From Prinia subflava (taxonomy: Eukaryota; Chordata; Aves; Passeriformes; Cisticolidae), in NCBI RefSeq assembly GCF_021018805.1, contig NC_086250.1, positions 61,567,322 through 61,631,321 of the forward strand: 64,000 bases of DNA. Reading direction: 5' to 3'. The notes below the pieces were generated by a model that did not search any database, was not told the origin of the DNA, and saw only the letters and a list, made by a program, of their open reading frames with translations. Shown here one piece after another: positions 1-13,210 of the stretch. The translations under genes were made by a program, and so were the position numbers. Position 1 is the first letter of the stretch, and the number at the start of each line of letters is the position of its first letter.

Positions 1-793
1 TGGCTGCTGTTCTGACAAAATATAAATAAATCAATGAAGTAACATTGGAAGGGCAGGGTTGAAATCAGTAAGAAGCTGGGATAATGGACTTAATTTATAT
101 TTAATACTAAAAAGATGAAGATGATAATATTTTCTGAATTAAAAAAAAATAGAATTTGGGAAACAAACCTCAACAGGAATCTGAGTTAAATGCAGAAATA
201 GTCCTAGAAGCAGGAGGGAAGAATTTACACCACTTGCTGTAGGTGTTAAAGCTGACACAGGTGCAGAGCTTGGGAAGGGACTGTGGACACCACTTCAGTG
301 GGCTGTGGTTGGGCCCTCTGGTCTGTTCCTACTGCTGCTCCCCACTGCAGATGGGGGCTGTGGGGCCAGCCAGCATGCCCAGACACAGCCTCACAGCCTT
401 CAGGTCCCTAAAATGACCTTTACAATAGTATGGAGGTCACTTTCATAGACTTACTTCATAGTGGTCTTGTAGCCTCACTTCATAGTCCATGGTGGATGCT
501 GGGGTGAAGATAGTAAAAAACAAAGAGATATACATTCCTCGTGGAGGAAATCAAAACACTGCCAGTCACGAATGCTAAACTCTTTAAATAGATTCGTTTG
601 GCTTTTTTCCACCCTCAATTGTACTACTAGTTTTCTGAGAAATTTCTCATCGTGCCAGGATTTTTCTCTCCTGGGTCTTTCACTTCAACATCTGGACCCA
701 GACAAGCTCCTGGTTCTGTGAATGTTTAACCCTTGTTTCTGTTCCCAATTATTCCTCTACATTAAATCTGGTTTTGAAATGTTTTATTTTCAG
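1..793 (+). other. RELN: Intron (3' part) upstream of the first exon in the window
   Basis: AT-rich intronic sequence with a mildly GC-richer stretch near 290-420. It ends in a pyrimidine-rich acceptor (tgttttattttcag). No repeat or gene is recognised. Confidence 0.8.
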
Positions 794-906
794 GAATGTC
801 TTCCCAGTATGCCGAGCTGTCAGGAGTTCACATCAGCGAGTATTTACCACTCCAGCGAATTTACTCAGTGGAGGAGAATCACTGTTCTTTTACCACAGAA
901 GACTTG
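794..906 (+). CDS. RELN: Reelin exon 1 of 32: end of subrepeat 2A
   Basis: 113 nt, enters at phase 0 (first codon gaa) and ends with tg of a split Trp codon. Residues about 967-1004. It starts ECLPSMPSC, the paired cysteines that follow the Asp box of an A subrepeat, and continues through the strand [13 protein letters not shown]. The Asp box itself must lie in an exon before the window. Acceptor ...ttttcag, donor gtaagc. The same position in later A subrepeats ([25 protein letters not shown]) confirms the placement. The 5' boundary was set by the cag/gaa junction, because upstream residues in this frame do not fit reelin. Confidence 0.95.
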
Positions 907-3900
907 GTAAGCATTAATTTTCTATCTTTACATTTTTTAGGGGGGGTGGTGCAGACAATTTGTCATATCAATTGCTGTGACAAAGGTCAAGTCCTCGGCA
1001 GGTCAATAGATTGGTCAAGCCAATAGATGGTGCCAGGGCTGACCCAGTTGCAGGTATTTCCCACAAAATGCATTCCTTACATAATTAGAGAATGAAATGC
1101 TGGTGAAATCAACAGAAACTATTGTTTAGGATTGTTTTCAATACATACTCTGACTCTCCTAATAAAGTTCAGACTTTTCAAAAATAGTGGCACTTGTCTA
1201 TAAATGCCCTATTGGAGGAAGGCTTTATTTGGATTGTTAATTTTTATTTTGCACATTCCTTATTGTTTGCATCTTCAGACCAAAGCCTTGCATAAACAAT
1301 AACGAATGATTCATTTCTGGGAATTTTTTAACTCTTGTTTCTTTTTATAGCATGTCTTCAAAAATAATATTCTCTCCTGAAAAAAAAAAAAAGAAAAGAA
1401 ACAAAAACTATCAGAAAGCCTGTTCATTTTGTAATCAAACTTGATTTGCCTCCTCTAAAATTTTTATTTATTAACTAAATTGTTTATTTCATTGTTTATT
1501 TTTAAATCTTTATTGTAACATACAAGTAAAAAGTTGTTGTAAATCCAAATAATCTTCAGGGCATCCTTCATTTGAGAATTTAATTATTGCAATTAAAGCT
1601 ACATTTTGATTATGTTTGACCTGAATCCATCACAGCAATTGCAATGAGAGCTTGCTCAGATTAAGTCATTATTCTATTTCCCCATCCTTCTTCATTATGT
1701 CTTTGCACTCTACATGGCCTCAGCACAGCCTATTTCCATCAACCACACCACAATGATACCTTCCTTCAACACGCTGGACCTTTTTACTCAACAGCCAATA
1801 TTCAGAATTTCCTATTTCTAGGAAAAATATCAAAGGCAAATATTGAATCCTTAGAACGTATCAAATCAGATAATACCAAACGGTGCTAGTAAGTCTACAA
1901 ATAACTGCTTTGTAGTTAGATTATAATGTACTAAATCTTACATGCCATTATGTGCCACCATCTGCAAAACTTCTGGTTCACATAGGCACTTGGGAGTTTA
2001 AAAATCTACAATTTTTGGGTTACACTGTAAAGTAGGCTGTTATTCCTGATTTATAAAATATATACTGTACTCCAAGTTATTATGCATTGTGTATTTGATG
2101 ATGATGCCAATGCTGTGGCCCTCTTTTTCTTTAGGATCTACTATTTTTTCTCAGTATATGAGGTGACAAAAGCATATAATTCCATTTTTATTTAGGAGAC
2201 TGTGGGGAGAAATATGAGGAAGTAATAGCCAGGTTCCTGTTCTATGCTGTGCACAAATCATAAATATTTCACACTCTGTCTTGTGTCTGAAGGGATTCCC
2301 GTCCATTAGCAGAGTTTTGTTTGTAATTAAGGTACAAATTACCACTGAAAATCTCTTTGCTCTTCATAGAACACACTTTCTGTGTTGCATTGTGCTGTCA
2401 GGGTGAAGAGGAAGGTGGCTGCATGTTCCCCACCAAACGCAATCCAGCACACCACCTGCATCTCTCTCTCACCCCTTTCCCCTCTTTCCAACATTCCTTT
2501 ACACTGGCAAAGAGCAGGCTAAGGGCTCAACATTTCCTTTGGGTTGAGACTGGAGGGGATCCTTCACAGGTTTTTAGAGCAGGGTTGTGAGCAGACAGCA
2601 AGTTTCTGCCTCTCCACACCCCGGGCATGGTTGGTGACAATTCGTGTGCAGCTCTCCACTGCCAGCCCGGCCATGCAGAGTTGTGCCAGGTGCTGGCAGT
2701 GAAAATGCTCTGTAGGGCTCCTCTTTGGGGTGCCCTCCCTCCTTCTCCTGTCCCTTCCCCACCTGCCTCCACTGCAACCACCACACAGAGGCAAAGCCTT
2801 GGTGATGACCAGGAAGAGCAGTGCAGAGGTGGAGAGCCAGGCCTTCTGCCTTCCCAAAACTGGGCTGAGGGGAGACATCATCTCTGGACCTTCCTTCTGC
2901 TTCACCAGACAAAGGCTGCCAAACACACAGCCTGCCCTGTGCTTACTGCCCAGGGAAACAACCCTCTAAAGGAGGTCTCAGGAATGCCTCATTAGCCTTG
3001 CTCTGGCCCTTGGTGGCCTCGGCATGCCCTCACACCCCTGCTCAGCCCGGCTCTGATTGCCAGAGCTTTTATCCCTGGATGCACAGCTCCCAGCTGAGGG
3101 TTTGCACCTTGGGCGTGTGGTACTGTCAGGCTGTGGCACTGTGCTCGTGCAGCTGGAAAATTGTTCAGAACAGCACCTATTTCTCTTGTAAAGCTTTCTG
3201 GGCGTGCTGGTATTTCTGCAGATCTGTAGATGTTCTGCACCTAGCAAGCATGAGTTTACAAGGTCTCTATGTTAAGTGAGATTTGGGATGGTAGAAAATC
3301 TGCTGCAAGAATGAGACTTGTAGTGAAGAAATTAAATGTAAGCACCTGCTGGCTGAAATTGTATTGTACTTGAACTGAACATTTCTAACACTGATGAAAA
3401 TTAATTTCAGTTTTATGCAAGGCATTTACATATGAACAGGCTTTAATGAGATACAAGCAGCTGTCAGTTGCTGACTTCATAAACAAATCAACACCTAATG
3501 ACTGAATGAGAGCTTCAGGATAATTGGGTAAATGTAATTATGGTAACTCAGAAGGTAGCAAATATAATTTTATCAGCCATAGATTTGCATTAGATCATTA
3601 AGGCTTTTAATATCAGGAGGGAAGGCGGTGATTTTATTTTAACTCACATATCAGAAAAATTTTATAACAGAACATCATTTTACTTGCAGTACTTCTGGGA
3701 AATGATTTCCTTGTGCTTACGCAAAATGTCACACAACAAAAATGACTTCTATTTGACACCAACCTGACTTAGATGTAATGTCATTAGAGAGCCAGATTGC
3801 TTTCCAGTAACATTAAAAAAATGGAGAAACTATGAGAAACTAGGGAAGTTTATTTTGCTTTTAAGAAATGCTTTCAAAACTCCTCAGTGTTGCACTTCCC

Positions 3901-4116
3901 ATTTCAGTAGATGTCCAAATGGTGACTGTCCAGAAAACCAGTGTTTTATCACTGAGAATGCAGCTGACGCTCATCTCCTTATTCTCTTTTCTTAATTAAC
4001 ATGGCTTTTTTAAATGGTTGATTACCATTTTTAACAGCATAATCCTCTTAAACCGTTGTTACCTTGAGATGCAGAGCAGCCTTGGAAAGCTTTCAATAAC
4101 AGTGAGCAGGACTGGT

Positions 4117-4151
4117 TTTTCAGCAGCATTTTCAGCAGCATTTTCAGCAGC
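4117..4151. repeat. 12-bp tandem repeat, about 3 copies
   Basis: The unit ttttcagcagca is present twice exactly and then once without its last base. Each copy resembles a short pyrimidine tract followed by cag, so it looks like a row of splice acceptors, but no coding frame that fits reelin follows. Confidence 0.9.
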
Positions 4152-6967
4152 TTTTGCAATTGTCAGTTCAGCCTAAAACACATTATTCCTAACCCAAGGA
4201 GGACCCTAAATCCATAAAGTTTTCCCTGCCCTGTGTGGCAGTGGCATTGCTTCCCCACAGGACCCCTGGCAGAGGCTGGGTGGGAAGGTGAGGGCAGCCC
4301 CTTGTCCCTTGCAGCCCGGGGCAATGGGATTCCCTGGTGCCAAAGCTGTCCCCAGGGGAGAGCTGTCTGTCTGCAGATAAGGAACTCCTCCCTGCTGGCA
4401 TGTGGCTCCCTGAGGACTGTCCCCAGCCTCCAGCTGCTGCACACACCTCTGTTTGGGCCACATGTTCATCTCCAGGCAGTAATGAGCCTCCTCCCTTCCT
4501 CCCCTCCCCTCAAATGAGAGAAAAAAACCCTCCTGCAATCACTGCATTCATCTGGGGCATCTTCTGAGTAACAAGTGGAGCTGAGTGCAGCCTTAGCTTG
4601 AGGTGCAGCCAACATCTGGAACCCGAGGAGGCAGATGGAGCTCTGCACCTGGAGGGTGGTGATCCCCTGCAGCAGGAACGGGACAATGAGACTCTGCAGG
4701 GAAACCTTTTGGTCAGGTGAAACCCACACAATCCTCAGCAAAGGGCTGTCTGCTCTGATGCAGCTCTGTGCCTTGCCATGTCCTGAGAACAGCCCCAAAG
4801 CAGAGCTGCACAGGGATCTCCTCAGATGGGGCTCCAGGGGTTGTGCTCCCCTGGGCACAGCGCTGTCCTCTGTCACTGCACAGGGCTGGGCTCTCCCTGC
4901 TGTCTGGGTAGGTCAGTGTGAGCCTTGTGCCCTGAACCAGCCCTGGGGCACCTGCACAGCCACCCTGCAGCTCATCTGCTCCTGCCAGCAGCCACTGAGC
5001 GGCCAAGGCAACGTCATCAATGCCACACCAAGCTCTTTTTAGAGGGCACCACTACTTGTTGGGCACATGAGACTCCCATGGCATGGTGAAATTGCCTCTG
5101 TATCACTGTACATCTCCCCCAGCTTGCTGTAAATACCCCAGGGCTGCAGGGTCTCACACCCTAACTCCACTCATGCACCCTCCCTGATGAAAAACAGAGA
5201 TGCTGGAACACAATGCTCTCCCTCCTGCTGCCTGGAAAGATAACATGACAGTTTTACTGTGCTGGGAGCTCACAGGGAGCGCGTTTGCCTGCTCTAACGC
5301 CATTCTTTGGTTTCAGTATTGTCATTTTCCTCAGCACACATTAGAGTTAACACCAGTCATTACGGCTCTTTCCAGGGCCTACAGGCTCTGTCAGGGCTCT
5401 CTGGGGTGCCACTGATGTGAGCATGAACCTCAGCACCAAAGGGATGTGCTGACTTCAGAGCACTCCAAAAACAAACAGTAAATAATTGCGGTCAATATTG
5501 ACTGCCCATTGAGCCTGCACAAGCCTAGGAAGTCCTTAGTGTGCTGATTACTGGTATTGTACACTTTTAATGGATAATTCATAGCTCTTGTAATGTAACC
5601 CATCAATGCATTATATCCTGAGGGAGTATTTAATCAGCAGATTTGCCCCTGCAGATTAACTCTGAGTGCTGTAAAAATGCTTACAGTATTTGCAATATCA
5701 AACAGATACTTAAAACAGGCAACAAGGGTAATTTCAATTAAAAATCAAGCCCTTGGGCAGCTTCACTTGTTTTTTAAAGAAATTCAAAACTGGTATTTTA
5801 AAAATTTATCCATGCAATGTACCAAACTCCTCATATGTGCCAGAGTGGCTAATTGCTCTGCCACTCTGCCCACTTCAGCTGCACAGGCCTGCTCTGTTCG
5901 TTTCTTCACTTCCATACGTGTGAGCAGGTGGCTCAGCCACCTTTACAATACTCATTTTAATAAGTCTTATTCCACATAAATTATTGGGGGTGGGGAAAGG
6001 GCTTTGTATCTCACAGTAGAGTAACAGCATTACATCCTGTGCCGTCATAAAGTAACCATATGGCTCAGAAACAAGCTAAAAAAGAAGCTTCTAATAGGAA
6101 CTGCCTGCTTCTCATCCCCAGCACCCCCAACCTGCCCTTGGCCAGACACAGGCCTGTCCCATTTTAAAACTGGATTCTTAATTCTCTTCAGTCAGCCTTG
6201 CTTTCCCTGTCCCACCCCTCTACATCAATGCAATCCAGCCTCAGTGCCCACATTGCCACCATCCCTTTTTACCAGACCCGTTGTGCAGCCAGCACAGCCC
6301 CTTTTGCTCCATCATGATGAACAATTTCCCATCTTTGTTCCACTGCACATGCAACATATTTTTCTTAATCTCATTCTGACACAAGCATCGAGAGTCTCTG
6401 TGTCCCCTGGTTGGGAGTGGCCACCAGCCAGTGTCTGTAACTTGCTGGATGTGCATAGTTTGGCACGGCAGCTTGAAAAGGCTTGATGATAACAAAGATT
6501 GCTTTTCTTGTGATTCACTTTCTTCTCCAGCTTTGGTTTTTGAGGGTGGTAGGTGTCAGGCTGGGTTTGCCTAGCAGGAGTCATTTCCATGGAAAATGTC
6601 AGTGTTACATTGGACAATCTCCTAAAGGACCAACAGAAAGCATTTTTTAATGGATAATATTAGCTGACTTCACTATTGTAAAGAAAAACAAGCTGTTGAA
6701 TATAAAACTATTTAGAAAGGAGAAGCTAAAGCAAGGCTTTGTGCTTGAAGAATATTACAAATATCTAGATCTTAGTTAGGCAAGAAATTTAATTTGATAA
6801 TTCCCCACTGCAAACCTTGGGTGTTATAGTTTTTAGGTTGTTGGTCAAGATCAAGTTATTTGCAGTGCGGAAAAAAAATAGATATGATGAAAGAGGATCT
6901 TTGTCAAAAACTTGTGCTCTCAATGTCACCATCAACATGTGAGCAAAATCTAATTTAGAAACATCCT

Positions 6968-7026
6968 AACCCCCCCCCAAAAAATTAAAAAAAAAAAAAA
7001 TTAAAAAAAAAATCCAAGAAAAAAAG
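6968..7026. repeat. C9 run plus A-rich low-complexity tract
   Basis: Nine C are followed by A runs interrupted by single tt, ending near aagaaaaaaag. A simple homopolymer-rich tract, probably length-variable and prone to sequencing error. Confidence 0.85.
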
Positions 7027-7512
7027 TCAACTATTGTTGAATGGAAATAGTTGGCATCACTTGCACTCAAGAAATTTAATAATTTTTTAAATAATAAATA
7101 TCAGGAGAAACCTCTTTAGACAGTTTATAATCTGTTAACTGTGATGAAAAATATAAAAAACAAAGTCATGCCCTAGATTCACCTTTCAAATTTTGCAACC
7201 ATAACATAATAAAAATCCAGTAATATTCATAGTTAGGCTTACCATAAAATAATGCTCAAAATCCCTGCAATGTTCTCTTCCTCAGAAATGTCATCCTTCA
7301 CTGGGAAGTCCATTATATAGCCTGGTGCAGCTAGTGGCATCACATAGAGAGTTAACTTGCAAGTATCTGTCTTTGATTGTGCCACCTTTGCAGCCGAGGC
7401 TGTGACTGGGATACAAACTTCATTTTTTCCTTCGGTTAAGTTTTACCTCTTTTCCTGCCATGCTGTAAATCAGAATTTAATCAGAAATGAATGCACTGTT
7501 ATTGATTTCTAG

Positions 7513-7650
7513 GTCCAGTGCCACACGTTTCCGCTGGAGCCAGTGCTACTACACAGCCCAGGATGAGTGGGCCTTGGACAACATCTACATCGGCCAGCAG
7601 TGCCCCAACATGTGCAGCGGGCACGGCTGGTGTGACCACGGGGTTTGCAG
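7513..7650 (+). CDS. RELN: Reelin exon 2 of 32: last strand of 2A and first part of EGF2
   Basis: 138 nt, phase 2 in (completes Trp) and phase 2 out (ag of Arg). Residues about 1004-1050. It encodes the TRFRW strand, the [11 protein letters not shown] motif that ends each subrepeat, and the first four EGF cysteines: [16 protein letters not shown]. The intron then falls between EGF cysteines 4 and 5, as it also does in repeats 4 and 6 of this window. Acceptor tttctag, donor gtagga. EGF2 belongs to the N-terminal side of the N-t cleavage site, so it is not part of the receptor-binding fragment. Confidence 0.96.
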
Positions 7651-8299
7651 GTAGGAAGCACTTCTCAGTCCCACTTAACAATGCTCCCCTGGTACTTCAG
7701 GCACCCTACTACATTTCATACTTTCCTTTTCTTGGCTGTTGTTCTTATTTTTGGATTAAACATTTAAAATCTAAAGCACCACGAGGGGTTGACGATTCAA
7801 GCAGCATCAGCTGCAGTTGCTCCACACCAGTCTGTCCAAGAAGCTGTACCTTTGGCAGATCCAAGCACTGGAAGAGCTTTCAGTGGCACAGGGCTGCTCT
7901 GCTGCAGGTGTCTTGCTGGCCCCTCCAGCCCTTTGCACAAGAACCCCAGCTCAGAGACAGAGCTGCTTTGCTGAGTCAGAAGGATGCCAGGGACCAGCTC
8001 AGCTCTGCTTGGCAGCCACTGTCAGAATGGCAGGGACCAGGACTGCTGGACAATCAGGACACAGACTGCTACTCCCTGCTTCAAACTTTCTGAACGCCAT
8101 AGAGGTTCTTTTTAAAATAAAAAAAGATACAGGGTTTTCCCATTTTCAGTTATTTTGGTTTGTTTCCACCATACAAAACTGCAATCCCAGAATGATTTGT
8201 TATTTCACACCAAATTTCATAAGGTCAGTGAGCTACCTTGACTAATTGTTGGTGTCAAATAAAGTCCTTCAAACTTGTTATGTTTGCACTTCCTTCCAG
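7651..8299 (+). other. RELN: Intron 2 of window (649 bp)
   Basis: The reading frame of the preceding exon stays open into this intron for over 400 bases, but it leaves reelin similarity exactly at the gtagga donor and the next exon restores the EGF. Nothing else is recognised. Confidence 0.85.
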
Positions 8300-8486
8300 G
8301 TGTGATTCAGGGTTTCAGGGTACTGAATGCCAGCCTGAAAATCCCTTTTCCTCAACCATCATGTCTGATTTTGAGAACCCAGAGACCCTGAAGACAGAGT
8401 GGCAGGAAATTATTGGGGGAGAGATCGTCAAGCCTGAGGAGGGCTGTGGGGTCATCTCATCTGGCTCCTCTCTCTACTTCAACAAG
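8300..8486 (+). CDS. RELN: Reelin exon 3 of 32: end of EGF2, start of 2B
   Basis: 187 nt, phase 2 in and phase 0 out. Residues about 1050-1112. It finishes EGF2 with [10 protein letters not shown] (cysteines 5 and 6), then runs through [18 protein letters not shown] and [15 protein letters not shown], the opening strands of subrepeat 2B. The pattern D-F-E/D-x...W...I/V-x-G-G then G-C-G recurs in 4B and 6B. Acceptor ttccag, donor gtacta. It is followed by a 3.7 kb intron. Confidence 0.96.
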
Positions 8487-11400
8487 GTACTAGAGAGGGC
8501 TGGGAGGCTGATGAAGGCAGGTTTCTGTGGAGCATAATGTGGCTGTGTGGCAAAGAAAAGGGAGGTGGCAGAGAGCTACACACAGCATTAGAAGTGTGTT
8601 AAACAGCACAGCTGTGCTCTGCAGGTAAAGAACAAAGAAATCAAAAGAGATGGGGAAAGACACATGCACTATGTATTCAAGAAATAGCAGCTGTAATGAA
8701 AGGTGGTAATTTGCCAGTGTGCTGGGAAGTGTGTATATTCACAATGTCTTACTTGTACATTTTCTTTTTTAAGAATCAGTTTGCAGCATCCAGCAGTTCC
8801 CATTTGTTTCTTCTGTACTGTCCTGGGTAAGAGATGGGGAAAGGTTGGCTTTCCAGGGGACAAGCAGCTTAATTTCAGGTCACAGGAACAAAACCATTGA
8901 AAAAAACCCATTTTCAGGCTTTTAGAAAATGGTTAACCTGAAGGAGAATATTCTTTTGTATAACTTGGATACTTTGCAGACAAAAAAATAATAGAAGAGG
9001 AAAGAGATATAGGGAATTCTGCTAATTAGTAGCAATTATAGCTAAAATAAAAAGACATCTTTATGACCAGATGTAAGGTTATGCGTTGTAATCACAGATT
9101 TATTTTTGTGTTGTTGCTTCTCAGGTCTAGTACTAAGGTTTGTTTTGTTCTTAATTGAAAGGAAGAGTATAAATGCAGCTATGTGCTTCTCTTTTAAAGG
9201 TTTGATCAAACTGCCACTGCTGTCATGAGAGCCAGATTAGTCCCAGAAGAATAACCCAATATGCAACACTGTGTAATTGTGTGTTGTTTACCTCATTACA
9301 AAAATCTAACCCATGAAATAATTTTCAGCACTCCTAAATAGTCTCAAATCCAGCTCCCCTGGAAATAGAGCTCTGCACTGAAAATTTTTTAATAGACCAA
9401 TCAGTATAACTAGCTAATTGTGATAATTGGATTTTTATACATAATTGTCTTCACTGTTAGATGTTTTTCCTTCTGGCTTGGTTCCTTATGCCAAGTTTCT
9501 CAAAAGTAGTTTGCTAAATTAGAATTAACCTGCTATGATCTTTCTTCTGATTCCTGCTAAGGAGGAGTGAAAAACTCATTTAGAAATTCTTGGCTTCTGT
9601 CTATTGATCTCTGAGGGTTATGTTATCACTCATTTCTTGAGTAATAGCAGCCTCTGTGCTGTCAACAGAAGGTGGTTTATTTAATTTCTGTTTAGATCTT
9701 TCTCAAAGTATCTAGGGGCCATACTGGTAGATAATAAAAAATCATTTTTATAGTTGTTAAGAGTTCTGTATTGTTTTGGGGAGCTCATATTCACATTTCT
9801 TTTCATTTGCTCAAACAGACACTTTTTATTGGAATGTCTAATGTTTGCTGCCATAATCAATTACCGCTGCCAGAATTAATGTTGGCTTTGTCCTGACAAC
9901 CCTCTATCTTTGGTTTTACAACTCATTTAATCAGTTGTAGGTGTGTTCACAATTCAGAGCTCTTTCAATTAGCCCCTGCAATTCCCCTGAGGCTTTATGT
10001 CTCTCATGCCCTCTCTCAGTTAACGTGGTTCTGTGGTTACCCCTTTGGCAGGCACAGCTGCTGTGGGGTGCAGAAATGGAAAACCCACCTGTAATAGTTT
10101 TAGATCAGAGCTTGGCCCCCTGCAGGTCAGGATGCTGGGTATCCCCAAGGCAGCCAGGACACTCCAGCCATGGGACAGCAGGGGTTTTGCACCCTTATTA
10201 CCTATTACTGGCTTGATTTGATGGTGACAGTTTCAAATTCCAGTGTCTCCAATGAGCTGTGAAAGCAAAATACCCAGAGATTATCAGTGTCACCCTGGCC
10301 AGTGTCAGCCACGTGAGGCTGCATCAGGAAAGTCAGGGCTGCATCCAAGGCTGAGTTCTCACTCTCATGGCACCATCCAGGAGGGAATTCCCATCTCAGC
10401 TGGAAATAAACAACCAAATAAACCAAAACAAGAACAATTCCAGACTAAATCAGTATGATGGTATCCTATATGAGCTTTTTGAGAGTCAAAGGATTCTTCA
10501 CAGGTTTTACTGCCTTGCCTTCAGTGGTACAAGCCAACAAAACTTCTGACCCCATGTGCTCAGCTTCCAGAAGTCAGTCCCACAGGGTGAGGTGGCCTAT
10601 TTGGTAGGGTCTACAAATGAGCTCAGCACCCAGGCTGTTATATAGCAAAGCAAAATATTCTGAGAAAGAAAGCAGTAGACATTTATCTCTGCTGGGTTTA
10701 CCCTCAGCTGTGCAGAAAGAAGAAAGAGGTGATGAATGGAACAGGATTTAAATTCATCTGTCACCTTATTTAAAAACGCAGATGATATTTTAAATCTCAG
10801 CTCCTAAATCTTCTTGCTTGTGTCCAGCTAGAACACATCACTTGTTTATCTCAAGTTTGTTTGGAAATTTGTCATAAGGATCCTAAATGTACAAGAGAGA
10901 GAGAAAACCAAAAACATTACTTAAAACACAGTGCCATAACTTAGCCTTGGTTTTCCTTTTTTAAACTTTTTTATGCTTGGAGATGGACAGAAACGCATGG
11001 ATTTTTAAAGGAATTAGAAACAGTAGGCACAATGAGAGTTGTGATCTTTTTTGGGGGCTGGTGCCAGGTTGCAGCTACTTTAAGAAATGCAGAAATGTGA
11101 TCCCTGCATCCTCTCTCCAGCTGTACATAAATGGCTTTGCCCTACCTACAAAAGGTTGTGGCAGCATGATGCTGTGTTGGGGCAGGGCTGTGCCAAGTGC
11201 AAGGCATGCATGTCACCTCTCTGGGGACACTGCCCTCATCCTGTGTCCTGCCTTGGCACAGGCAGCTTCATATTCCAAATCAGCATCTTGTAGGTTGATG
11301 TGTAGCATCTTGTAGGTCCACAAGTTCAGCCTCAAGCCCCAGGGCAGAAAGGGAAGAGGGGTATGGGATAATTTCAGTTACAATAAAAGGCTCTTAAACC

Positions 11401-12185
11401 TTAAAGCTTTTCTTCAGATGAATATGCTCTGTCTTCTGAATATGCAAGGAGTGACAACATTGACCTCCATGCATATTCAGAGCTGTTCTAGAAGAGCTGT
11501 TCACTAAATTTTACAAGGCTATTTGTTTCTCTCAGCTATGCTTAGGTAAACTTGAAACTAAATCCACAGGTTTTAGTTGAGACACTCCTGATTTGCAATG
11601 CTCACTAGGAAAAGAATATAGTTTTGTGTAGGAACAAATCTTATTCAGCTGAGGCATGAAGAGAAAATGCCACTCCCTGATTCTTGTTCAAGCAAGGTAT
11701 TATAGGAATTTTCAGGTGACTGGGTAATCTTGTACAGAGCAAGATTTGACCAGGGAAATAAGACTAGAGAAATGGTCTTTTACTGCTCTATGCATTATCA
11801 ACAGAAAGCTGAATACTTAAAAATTTAGCCCAGGTTGATTCAGGATATCCAGCAGCTGCTCTTTGTCCTCTGAAGTCAAAGTCTGAATTGGGGCCATGGG
11901 GGAATGAGATTAAATTCTTGTGTAGAAATTGTGTTGTGAAGTTGCATTGTGTGTTGAAATCTAATAATAAAGTTCTTGTGGGATCAAAACAGGGTGACAT
12001 AAAGAATGGCCAAGCGGAATAATTGAAAGACAAAAAATGCCAAGTAGATACAGAAGTTAGTGTCTGCCATCTTGTGTAATTTTTTGTGTAATATTCATCT
12101 GTGATGGACTTTAAATATGCCTATTCATCGTGAAGGTGCCATAATTAAAATTAATATTTTTGTCCCTTTGTTCTTCGTATTGTAG
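8487..12185 (+). other. RELN: Intron 3 of window (3.7 kb)
   Basis: AT-rich, with slightly GC-richer stretches near 9940-10420 and 11050-11350. Only short, unsupported open frames. No repeat family is recognised. The acceptor is weak in pyrimidines but clear (ttcgtattgtag). Confidence 0.75.
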
Positions 12186-12391
12186 GCTGGAAAAAGACAG
12201 CTGGTAAGCTGGGATTTGGACACAACATGGGTGGATTTTGTACAGTTTTACATCCAGATTGGAGGAGAGACTTCTTCATGCAATAAACCTGATAGCAGAG
12301 AAGAAGGTGTGCTGCTGCAGTACAGCAATAACGGTGGGATCAACTGGCAGCTGCTAGCAGAAATGTATTTCTCTGACTTCAGCAAGCCCAG
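12186..12391 (+). CDS. RELN: Reelin exon 4 of 32: core of subrepeat 2B with Asp box
   Basis: 206 nt, phase 0 in and phase 2 out. Residues about 1113-1181. It begins [15 protein letters not shown], passes VQFYIQIGG and the B-type cysteine segment [11 protein letters not shown], and reaches the Asp box in [13 protein letters not shown]. It ends FSDFSKPR with the Arg codon split. Compared with 3B, where an intron separates the LDTTNTR and LVQFY segments, this exon is continuous there. Donor gtataa. Confidence 0.97.
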
Positions 12392-13078
12392 GTATAATTT
12401 TGATCTAAACTAACCAATCCATATGTCATCAGCTTTTTAAAATATATATTTCTCAACTTATGAAAACATGAATAATAATTTAAGCTTATAATGCTTAGAA
12501 GTCATCATTATATAGAAACTTTTTCTGGCTGGCTCAGTAAACTCCTGTCACTAGGAATGAAAAATGCAGTGAAAGTAGGCCTTAAAATCTGAAGTAAAAT
12601 ATAAAATTTCCGATCAGTTTCCTTCCTATTCCTGAAGTAAAATTACCTCCTATGTGAAACATGACTAAAATACTAATATCTGCAAAACATCAGCAAACAA
12701 ATACAGAACTTGCCCAAAAGATTTGTAGAAATCTGTTTCCTCTGACTCTGGTTTCAGATCTAATGAACATGTATTAATGTCATATGAAGCAAAAGCTCCT
12801 TTAAATAAATATTTAAGGAGGAGAAATCATGTTCAGCCTTTCAAATTTGCTCTCAGATACCTTGTTGGTGAAAATTTAAATTGTATTTGTCTGCATGGGT
12901 GTTAACATGATTTCTATTACCCATAGTCCATGTCTTTCAACACACAAATGATTTTATCTTCTCATCTTGTCGTTTTGCATTGCAATGAGCAATGCTTTAG
13001 GAAGCACTTCTGTAATTTGGCTGACTGTTGTTTTCTAGAAGTGATCTAGGCACTTGCAAGTATAAAACTCTTGAATTT

Positions 13079-13210
13079 GGAATGGAATGGAATGGAATGG
13101 AATGGAATGGAATGGAATGGAATGGAATGGAATGGAATGGAATAGAATGGAATAGAATAGAATAGAATAGAATAGAATAGAATAGAATAGAATAGAATAG
13201 AATAGAATAG
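13079..13210. repeat. Compound pentanucleotide microsatellite
   Basis: Twelve aatgg units (13081-13140), then aatag and aatgg, then twelve aatag units (13151-13210). On the minus strand this reads (ctatt)n followed by (ccatt)n, directly after the 3' end of the neighbouring minus-strand CR1. That arrangement suggests the array grew from the LINE's short 3' tail repeat (inference). Confidence 0.95.

Larger units (their letters stand above)
907..7512 (+). other. RELN: Intron 1 of window (6.6 kb, longest here)
   Basis: No gene is seen. It contains a run of 13 A near 1380, two GC-richer blocks (about 2390-3260 and 4160-5040) in otherwise AT-rich sequence, a 12-bp tandem repeat at 4117-4151, and a C9/A-rich homopolymer zone at 6970-7026. 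Open frames of 80-135 codons occur on both strands of the GC-richer blocks, but none resembles a known protein and they overlap each other, as expected by chance. Confidence 0.8.

Noticed and set aside
4117..4151. Row of splice acceptors in a 12-bp tandem repeat
   Set aside because: No reelin-like codons follow, and frame continuity from exon 1 to exon 2 is already complete (tg/g).
4466..4876. 136-codon minus-strand frame in the first intron
   Set aside because: No similarity to a known family, overlaps equally long frames on the other strand, and lies in GC-richer sequence where stop codons are rare.
7518..8093. 191-codon + strand open frame overlapping exon 2
   Set aside because: It uses a different frame from the reelin reading (TRFRW, CPNMC) and runs through a clear donor into intron. 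The reelin frame explains the conserved part fully.
13079..13210. Satellite or centromeric GGAAT repeat
   Set aside because: The array is only 132 bp, is compound with AATAG, and adjoins a CR1 3' end, so a LINE-tail microsatellite explains it better.
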